From assembly GCA_907165275.2 (NCBI GenBank), contig OU015665.1, positions 9,176,001 to 9,240,000 on the forward strand: 64,000 bases of DNA, read 5' to 3'. The translations under genes were made by a program, and so were the position numbers. The number at the start of each line of letters is the position of its first letter. The first letter of the stretch is position 1. Below the pieces are notes generated by a model that was given only the letters and a program-made list of their open reading frames with translations, did no database searches and had not been told where the DNA came from. The DNA is from Zygaena filipendulae (Eukaryota > Arthropoda > Insecta > Lepidoptera > Zygaenidae). This document shows positions 56,090 to 64,000 of the stretch, piece by piece.

Positions 56090-56735
56090 TTTTTTTAGTA
56101 CGTCGATTATAAAAAATAATGGAAACTTATTTTTTCTTTTTTTACTTAATCAAAAATTAACGGCGATACATTGTGGAATTTTCGCGTCACGTCACAACCC
56201 GGTGCAATAGGGATGTGGACTACTTTTGAAAATCAAAATTCTAATTAGTCCGTCAGTTATAAAATAAAAAAACAATAGACACGTATTTTTTGCTTTTTCA
56301 AATAAATTAAAATATACAGAGGTCTAGCGCATTAAAGTTTAGGGTGAGGGGGTCGTGACGTCACTAACCGCTAAAACCGCCATACAAACTGTCAGAATAG
56401 TGACGTCACGCGAAATTTCAACTCAATGTATCGCCGTTATTTTTTGATTACGTAAAAAAAGAAAAAATACGTGTCCAATATTTTTGAATAATCTACAAGA
56501 CGGACTAAAAAATAAAAATTAGTCAACATGCCCATTTGTACGGGGCTTATACCGAATAATGACGTCACGAGTCCCCCGCCCTAAACTTTAATGCGCGTTA
56601 TCTGTGTTTATTTTCATTAATTTGAAAAAGCAAAAAATATGTGTCTACTATTTTTAACTGTTTATTTTTACTATGTTTATTTTCTAATTGTCAGACTAAT
56701 TAGAATTTTTATTTTCATACCCCGGAAAGTACCTA
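56090..56735. mobile_element. TGACGTCA MITE inserted in an inverted copy of itself
   Basis: A plus copy at 56210-56533 (GGGATGTGGACTAC .. AGTCAACATGCCC) separates two parts of a minus copy. The left part has GGCGATACATTG and TTTTCGCGTCACGTCACAAC. The right part has AATAATGACGTCACGAG, CCCTAAACTTTAATGCGCG and TCAGACTAATTAGAATT. Confidence 0.75.
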
Positions 56736-57304
56736 ATTGCGTTAGGATCAAATGAAACTGGAATCGCAATGAGATCGAAACGAAATCTAATTTTGCTACT
56801 TTTGAAGCTTTGGGATCGTGTTTCTATCGAATTTATCTTTCAATATTCTCGATTTCAATATAGCAGTCGTGTTATTGACTTGTCGGACGTCATCTTTAGA
56901 CATTAACACGATTCCAATTTTATTAATACGACACGATACTAAAACAACATCGAGGTGAAATCAAATCGAAGTCAAATTAAAATCAAAATCAGCCCCAAAT
57001 AATTTTCAAGAGTTTTGTATTAAAAGCGGGAACATAACATATCGCGGCCGTAATTAAAAACACCGACGTGTGTAGGTACAGTCGCGCTCGTAAATAGCTA
57101 ATATGTATTCGGTATTCCTGACCCAAATCCCACCTGATCCCGGGCGGTCCGCGCGGCGCACCTGCGGACGAATCCTTTCGGATTTTTTTGTGCACACACC
57201 TGCGAGACAAATCCCGGGATTCGAGACCCGACAATCGAGCTCCGCGAGGCGGTGTTCCATTGTGCAATGATGTGTCGGGATATTGATAGAGATGCTATCC
57301 TGTG

Positions 57305-57505
57305 TATATTATAAATGCGAATGTAAGTTCGTTTGTTTTTTGTTACGCTTTCACACCTTAACTGTACACTGTACACCTTAACAGTATACTGAACCGATCA
57401 TCATGTTTTTAGACGTCGTCAGAAAAGGACATAGGGTACCTACTTTTCATTCCGATATTTCCACGGTAAGTACAAAATTAAAGCAGGTGCAATCGCGAGG
57501 AACAG
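57305..57505 (+). mobile_element. Helitron-like fragment
   Basis: TATATTATAAATGCGAATG, GTTACGCTTTCACACCTTAA, ACCGATCATCATG and an end GGAACAGTTAG. The right third is decayed. Confidence 0.55.
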
Positions 57506-58444
57506 TTAGTCTTTTATTTCGTAACTAACTTGTGCCTGTGCCTTCGTTCACGTTAGTGTAGATTTTGTCTATCGATTTTCTATCCCTCGAACAGTACTTT
57601 TTTCTGGATGAAAGGTACTCTGTAAATTCTTTTCTGTACCCCTGACAACGTGTATGCGAAATTTCAGTTGAGTGGCTAAGGCGTGAAATCATAACAAATA
57701 AACAAACTGACAACCAAACTCAGATTTATAGTATTATTGCGTTAGGATAATTTTGAAAACGAAGCTGTTTCTGTTTGGATTAATACATATTATAATATTT
57801 TTTTTATGTTATCAGGTGGATATTATTAGAATATAGACTGTACTTAATTAGTGAATTTCTACGCAATAATCTTTTTACATCGCATCAAATATTTAAATAT
57901 ATTTTTTTACTCTGACATTTAAACTAAATCCTACTTAGTTCTCTCATCTTTAAACTATTTGTCACCTGTCAATACTAGTTTAATTAGGTAGGTATGATAA
58001 GTAAAATTTTAATTGCCCTCTCTGGTATATTAGTAACGCTACATCACTCATTAATAAGGCGTGCGAAGGTAACTTTATGAGCATACCTACTTAATTTTTT
58101 ACGTGAAAGGTGTGATTTGAAATCCGATTCAAAATTCTAAATTTTTTTATTGATACATTATACAAATGAGCGTCAATAAATTCCAACTATAGATACTAAT
58201 ACAACTGCCATAATTTTAAGTACATAACAACACCAGATGTGTTCTTTCGATAGGTTATTACGAATGGTGTAATCTAGATGGTCTACGACTTCATATTTTA
58301 AGGTCTGCCAAGTCGATCAACGATGATACATGTAGAGCTAAAATTTCATTTTTCATTTTCTTTTTTGGATACTTTATTGTTATTTCGTTCGTTCGCTTAT
58401 TCACTGTAAATATTACCAAACATTTATGCAACTTTCAAAATTAA

Positions 58445-58762
58445 TTTTTTTTTAGTCAGTACTTATTGTAGATTAATAAAAAATATTTGACACGTATTTT
58501 TTCTTTTTTTACGTAAGTAATAAAAAAATAATGGCGATACATTGAGTTGAAATTTCGCATGGTGTCACTAACTAATGCAATTTGTATGGCGGCTTGTAGT
58601 TATAAGTGACGTCACGAGCCCCCACCCTAAACTTTGATGCGCTTTATCTGTGTATTTTCATTTATTTGAAAAATAAAAAAATACGTGTCTAATGATTTTT
58701 AATTTTCTAAATGAAGGACTAATTACAATTTTGATTTTCAAAAGTTATCAACATCCCTATTG
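58445..58762 (-). mobile_element. TGACGTCA-family MITE, minus copy
   Basis: GACACGTATTTTTTC, TTTTTACGTAAGTAATAAAA, GGCGATACATTGAGTTG, TAAGTGACGTCACGAG, CCACCCTAAACTTTGATG and the far end GATTTTCAAAAGTTATCAAC then ATCCC. Confidence 0.8.
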
Positions 58763-59367
58763 AGACTAAATCACTTTTCTACTAAGGAGTACTTTATAGG
58801 AAATGACGAAAAGAAATAAATCTATTCAATATTAATTAAAAAAATAAAAAATCTTAATAATTTTCGATGTTGCCACAAACATTATGTGAGGTCTAAAAAT
58901 TGCCCCTAAACACAACAGCAAAAAGTTGCCACTTCATATGACTAATGATGTCATCAATTTCTCGGCGAATTCCTTCCAAGAGTTGGCAACACATGCGTCT
59001 GCGCACCGACACATGTCATCGGTGTATGAAATAACGACTCGCGTTTCCGGTGCGGGAGAAGAGAAGCATTGGACGTAATAATTGTATAGACATTCGGATC
59101 TTAATTTTTCATAGTGATAATTAATTAAACATTAATTATTTTGGTTGTATTAAAAAAAAAATTTAACAGAGTGGTCATAGAAGTGACGTCACAGTGAGAA
59201 GTATCTGAATTGAGCTCATGTATTTTATGTGATGTTCATAGTTTCCAAAATGAATTTCTGAAAACGTATGACCCGCATTTGGTGAAAAGCTAGCGAAGAT
59301 TTTTCTAATGCCTTAATAAAGTAACTACTTGCACCCACTGCTACTTCACTGCACTGCTTATTTAATA

Positions 59368-59565
59368 CTAGCTGTGCCCCGCGGTTTCACCCGCGCGAAT
59401 GTTGTTTATACAACAACTTTTTTCCCGACATCCGATTTCAATGAAACAAAGCCTATATGTAGCTCCAGGCTAAGCTCAATCTACCAGTGAAAACCGCATG
59501 ACAATCTGTTCAGTAGATTCGGAGATTATCGCGAACAGACAGACAGACAGACAGAATTTTAAAAA
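59368..59565 (-). mobile_element. Helitron-like element, diverged subtype
   Basis: CTAGCTGTGCCCCGCGGTTT then CACCCGCGCGAATG. The body differs from the main type (GTAGCTCCAGGCTAAGC, AGATTCGGAGATTATCGCG) and ends with (CAGA)n. Confidence 0.7.
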
Positions 59566-60556
59566 CTTTTTTTTGTGCTCTCAATTTTAGGTAAAAAATA
59601 TTCTATGTACAGAATCGCGAATTCTACTCTGTTATTAAATATAGTATAGATTTATCTTATTGTGCCTATTTTAACTGCGGTTGTAACGACTTAAAAGTAA
59701 CTCGGTAAAATAGATATTTCAGCAAATGTATAAAAACCTACTAATCAAAATAATTTATGAGTGATGCTGCCTCTGTTATTATTTTAACTATCTAAACGCA
59801 AAAATTTCAGGACATGTTATATGTCTTTAACACACCTGTGTTAAAGAACTCTTCTATTTTATGCATAGTTTCACTTCAAGTTACTCAATTTAAATATTTA
59901 TTTCTACCTTATCCCGGTTAAAACGGTCCTCAAACCGCTAAAGATTCTTTACATACTAATATTTTTACTGATCTGTATCATATCTCTTTACACCGCATGC
60001 GGGTGGAGTCTGGAAGGAGACGGTTAAAAAAAAACAAATAAACGCAAGGATACAACGATTTGACAGCCAATGAGCCGGATGCCGCCTTTAATTAGTTTAT
60101 AATTTGTTTCACGTTTAACGGTCTCAATGGAACAGTTTAGATAAATATGTGATAATATGTATATATTTTAATTACTAATAACTTAACTGTATTAGTAATT
60201 TAATGACACAATAATTAGTTTCACTGCTTTTAAAGTCACTTTATTACAAAAAGCATAGACAATTTTTTAAATATTTAGCGAGATTTAAAAGTGGAATACG
60301 CTATAGATTTAGAAATGAGATCCATACGAACTAGGAAGATCGAGGTAAAAATAGTAAAGTTTAAATGACAGGACAAATTGGCCATACTTACCTCGTCGTA
60401 AAGTTGAGGACCGTTGGGGATACGAAAGGTCTCTGATGACTACTTCATACCGACAGACCGGCACAAGATAGGCCGATGATCTGATGAAAACCGTGGTTGA
60501 GAGTAGCGAAGCACCAGCCACCGTTGGGATCAGAGAACAGAAAATAACGGATAGAT

Positions 60557-60852
60557 AGGACATCAACTTAGTTTAGTATGAAAACAGATGAAAACCAGTG
60601 TCGCCGGGTGATTTTTGCACACAAAACTATTCATCACGCGGTAAAACATTCAACGTAAAGAAACGAAGAAGAATAAGAAACGCTTTATGGTTATATTTTT
60701 ACTTTTTACTTATTCACTGTTTTCAAAATTCAATGATTCGGAAATATTGTGGTAAATATACTTGGGATGGCAGCAAAAGAAGTTTTGGGCAAGTTAGAGC
60801 ATTTGCTCTAACCTACATGTCCTCTTTAGTTAATTTATTTGCTTTGTGGTTG
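60557..60852 (+). repeat. Dispersed repeat, ACATCAACTTAGTTTAG family, copy 2
   Basis: Starts AGGACATCAACTTAGTTTAG and shares GTGTCGCCGGGTGATTTT, AAAGAAGTTTTGGGCAAG and AGAGCATTTGCTC with 23526-23843. Confidence 0.7.
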
Positions 60853-61299
60853 GGATCCTCGGAGGAAACCTTTGTAAAGCAGCAGTAGATCACTATTCAC
60901 TGATATGATGATAATGAAACAATTGACTGAAGTTATCATAGATTGTATAATAAATATGAAACCAAGTGTGCCACTGTTTTATTCTCCATATACGTTCGTA
61001 CTTATAAAATAGGTACTGAGTAAGTACTAAGTACCCAATAAAAACTTTGCAAAGGGATTCACTCTGGGGAAAATTCTTGCAAATGAACATTATATTTTTT
61101 TTCTGTATAAAAGGTCACAGGTAATAATTTTGCCGTGCAATAGAGTAGAGCTGTGTATAGCTTGTGTAATCTATCCCAACAAAAACATTTTCATGTAAAA
61201 TGTTGCCAAGACGAGACCATATACCAGCACTTTCAAAAAGTTATCAGATCTCATGTAGAGCCAAGCTTCTAACTCTATACGCCCTAACTCTACAAGGCC

Positions 61300-61515
61300 T
61301 AACAGCACAAACTCTACACCTTTGTCAAAATATCTGGCTTGGCCATTTCGCTACATTCACATGGGCCTAAGGTGAAAAATTTATCCATTGTTCATTACTT
61401 TTCTGTTATATATATTATAATAGTTCTTTGTAGTAACAAAACGGCCAAGCCACATATTTTGTAACATTGTTATTTTATGTGCAATAAAGGATTAAATAAA
61501 TAAATAAATAAAATT
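61300..61515 (+). mobile_element. Non-LTR retroelement tail with (TAAA)n
   Basis: Ends in TTATGTGCAATAAAGGATTA followed by (AAAT)n, the usual layout of a retroelement 3' end. The left limit is uncertain. Confidence 0.45.
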
Positions 61516-63289
61516 CCATCCCCTAATTTAAGGGGTTGGGGGGATAAAAGTTACAAGTTTTCTAATTTTTTTGTTGTTTGTGTACTAATGCTAGCTTACA
61601 TACCAAATTTCAGTTTTATAGGACATTAGGAAGTACCCTAAGAATTTTGATGATCATCAGTGAGTCAGTGACGAAATCGGGGTTTTTAGATATCAATAAA
61701 ATCTAAAGTATGAGAGCTATGCAATTAAAATTTTATATATTTAATAAATCTGCTATTGACAAAATATCCCGAAAATTTTGTTTATCTGGTATAATCCAGA
61801 CCCAAGTTACAAAGGTTCAAAAAAAAAGACGAAGCGCTTCGAGAAAAGATAGGTAGTGCCCTTGCGTTTCGCTGGCTGGTCTTGGCGGGGGCACTACCGT
61901 GCCTCCAGATTTAATTTATTACCTACATATAACAAGATTTCTGTGTAATTTGGTATCGGTAAAATACTTTTTTCAATAATATTATTGCCATCTGCTACTA
62001 ATTTTCCCATTTTTTTTTTAATAATCCACCCCGAAATGGCACCAAGCAATCGAGCTTCCCGAAAAAAAAAGATACAACAGGATTGCAGGAAGCCGAACGT
62101 ATATTTACCGGCTATAACCACCTAATGAGTCTACGACATCTCCCTAGAGGAAAACTTCTCATTAAGTTAATTTTTTTTACTCGACAACATAAATAGTTAA
62201 CATTCTTACGATTTCTCACGTAATTTTCTCGTCGTTTTTGATTTGTCGTTTTGAATTGAGTTCGAGTGGGTATTCTTTTTCAGCTTTAGAGGCTGTTTAG
62301 GATCACCCACTTATACCTATTATAATAAAAATTACTCTGTTTCTTACATGTATTAATAAGTAATTAAGGGTGCGCTCTAGCATATGACGCAGCTCCCTTC
62401 CGATAGAGGCCGCGGACGGCGCCATAAAAGAGTTTTCTCAATTTACAGAGAATCACAAGGTTAAAAAATAGATTTTGATGATGGGTGCGAGAGGATGAGT
62501 GTTTAATACATCTTTGATTTAAAATTTTTATATGGCTTTACGCGCATTATTATCCTTTAACTACACGAAAAAATAAAACTATTGTCCGCTCCAAAAACCG
62601 AACACCTTTCTACCTCCATAAACATAGAAACTGTAAAGGCGATATTTTATCGTTTCCCAAATTAAACTTGACACGAGCTAACTCGGTTTCCGAACGTGTT
62701 ATTTTTAAGATAAATAAATAAATAAATGTTAGAGACGCCATCACTCATTGTCTTGTAAACTTTAACAGTTGTTTCGGATGTCCGATTTCCTGAACACTTG
62801 GTGGGGATCATCAGCCACTAAAGCCCGACAGTTGCACTCTACAGACTAAACTTCAAGAAAAGTGTAGAACAAATACCGATCACGCACTTGTGCAAAGGGT
62901 TTTTGTTACATATCTAAAAAAAAAATGAAGTGATCAAATAACTAAAACCGATTCTGTCTGTATTATCAACTCTTAAATATATAAAATTGAAATTGTACCT
63001 GTACTGCAGTATTTTTTAATAGCTTTATGTCGTAGATTTAATTACGCATTCATATTAATTTAACCAAAAATTGCGACAATTTGATGTCGATGCCACTTTT
63101 TGAAATGACATGCAACACAACTTTATGATATTGTTTGTCTGAGTAAAACGCTCAAAAAAATAATAAATAATCCAAGTATTAGTACTTATGAAATAAAAAA
63201 ATATTTCTCCGTTCGTCAAGTGTTTAACAGTTAACTGCGCACTGCACCCCACGAGGTGCGCCCGCGCACACGCCACTTACCGACTATAA

Positions 63290-63844
63290 TTAGTGCAGGC
63301 AATCTGTTGTGCGCAGGATATCCTCGGCCATCTGGTGGAAGTCGCTATTTGGGAAGTCCACCGACACCCGCTCCTTATCAACAAGATATTTATAAAAAAG
63401 ACGATCACATGGGTTGACCAACAGTCGATGTTTGATAATTATATTATGTAGATGTCTGCAAACTGCAAAATGAAATAAAAATTGTGTGTAGTTTAACCTC
63501 TGTATTGGATTTTCTTTTTTCTTATCTTCGTAAATATCTTTTCAGTTCATAACATTGGTTTTTTGACCTCTTCCTGGTATCAGATTGAGCTGAGACTTGG
63601 CACCCAACTTTATTTATGACTGTAGTACGCCTAAGTAGGTAGTTTATTAGTGAGTTGCAGGTCTGTTATCTTCATAAAATAGATAGTATATTTACTTACT
63701 AATCTACTGTGACTGATATGAACTTACATTCATTAAATATATATATGCTTTTAAATGTTCAATATTTCCAACGGAAGCATGAATCATACAGCCGTAGACC
63801 ATATAGTCATCGAGTGTGTGCTTGGAAATTGTTCTCCAACTACC
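63290..63844 (-). CDS. Two coding-like blocks, possible 3' end of an unrecognised gene
   Basis: On the minus strand, block A (63844-63728) follows TTTCCTGAG and ends AAT before gtaagt. It reads GSWRTISKHTLDDYMVYGCM and on to AYIYLMN, 39 codons, with a faint likeness to ankyrin or PPR helices (MIHASVGNIEHLKAYI). Block B (63462-63290) follows a T-rich tract and TTTTGCAG. It reads CRHLHNIII, LLVNPCDRLFYKYLVDKERV and FHQMAEDILRTTDCLH, then stops. Both look protein-like, but they do not join: block A ends at a full codon while block B needs one extra base. An unseen exon, a sequence error or pseudogene decay could explain this. The rest of the gene would lie beyond the right edge. Confidence 0.3.
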
Positions 63845-64000
63845 CTCAGGAAATAATGAGATGGCACAATAGATGGCGCCACGTGTGCGGCACGCGTCCG
63901 CCACACGTCACTCGCACGCCAAACGCCGGGGGGGCGACACGTATTATTCTTAGCACGCATTTTATTTAAAACAGGGGGAAGGGTAAGTATCTAATATTTA

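Larger units (their letters stand above)
49511..63289. other. Right flank, no recognised gene
   Basis: About 14 kb with repeats only: hairpin-MITE and foldback fragments (50847-50955, 51685-51742), T/A-rich low-complexity DNA (51060-51260), elements at 54602-55012, nested and single TGACGTCA MITEs (56090-56735, 58445-58762), Helitron-like copies (57305-57505, 59368-59565), a dispersed repeat (60557-60852) and a retroelement tail (61300-61515). In the rest I see no coding exon I can support. Confidence 0.6.

Noticed and set aside
57054..57267. Overlapping minus-strand frames of 68-92 codons in a GC-rich patch
   Set aside because: Three frames are open at once, a sign of composition rather than coding, and none resembles a protein. 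The patch contains TCGAATCCCGGGATT-like sequence and may be a repeat.
60350..60566. Possible minus-strand exon ending GACGAG before gtaagtatgg, reading RIPNGPQLYDE
   Set aside because: The donor is strong, but the frame is closed by a stop a few codons upstream, no polypyrimidine acceptor is visible and the sequence abuts a dispersed repeat. More likely a repeat remnant.

Overview
This 64 kb window is AT-rich, intron-rich animal DNA that reads as a moth or butterfly (Lepidoptera) chromosome. Three things point there. More than twenty fragments belong to a short Helitron-like element that starts TCCTACTAATATT and ends CTAG, of the kind very common in Lepidoptera. A hemolymph juvenile-hormone-binding-protein-type gene is present with the four cysteines of that family. 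The remaining genes are ordinary animal genes split by introns with GT..AG borders.

Layout from left to right. (1) 4937-6566, plus strand: the last three exons of a peptide G-protein-coupled receptor of the bombesin/CCHamide type, its front half left of the window or not recognised. (2) 14973-17733, plus: a complete five-exon JHBP-type secreted protein with TATA box, initiator and poly(A) signal. (3) 19940-22856: a compact cluster. The TFIIH subunit gene GTF2H5/Tfb5 (plus) is followed 17 bases later by the chromatin-remodelling subunit gene ZNHIT1 (plus), so both probably share one mRNA. The complete five-exon meiotic recombination gene MND1 lies on the minus strand wholly inside the GTF2H5 intron. 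(4) 25996-48226, minus: the bHLH gene net (ATOH8 family), in two coding exons separated by a 21.4 kb intron full of transposon remains. A possible short unrecognised gene tail (47366-47605, plus) lies antisense in that intron. (5) 49.5-64 kb: repeats and unassigned DNA, ending in two minus-strand coding-like blocks (63290-63844) that may be the 3' end of a gene beyond the right edge.

The genes do not form a pathway. GTF2H5 (transcription/DNA repair), ZNHIT1 (H2A.Z exchange) and MND1 (meiotic strand exchange) share only their nested arrangement, which is the most interesting genic structure seen. The rest of the interest is in the mobile DNA: a roughly 235-bp MITE family with five perfect 4-bp target duplications, a hairpin MITE in a LINE tail whose uninterrupted paralogue lies in the same window, triple-nested and self-nested MITEs, and a 44-bp palindrome flanked by a 10-bp duplication. 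I saw no complete transposase or reverse transcriptase frame, no rRNA, no convincing tRNA, and no CRISPR or prokaryotic feature. Exon borders were read by eye and no searches were run.
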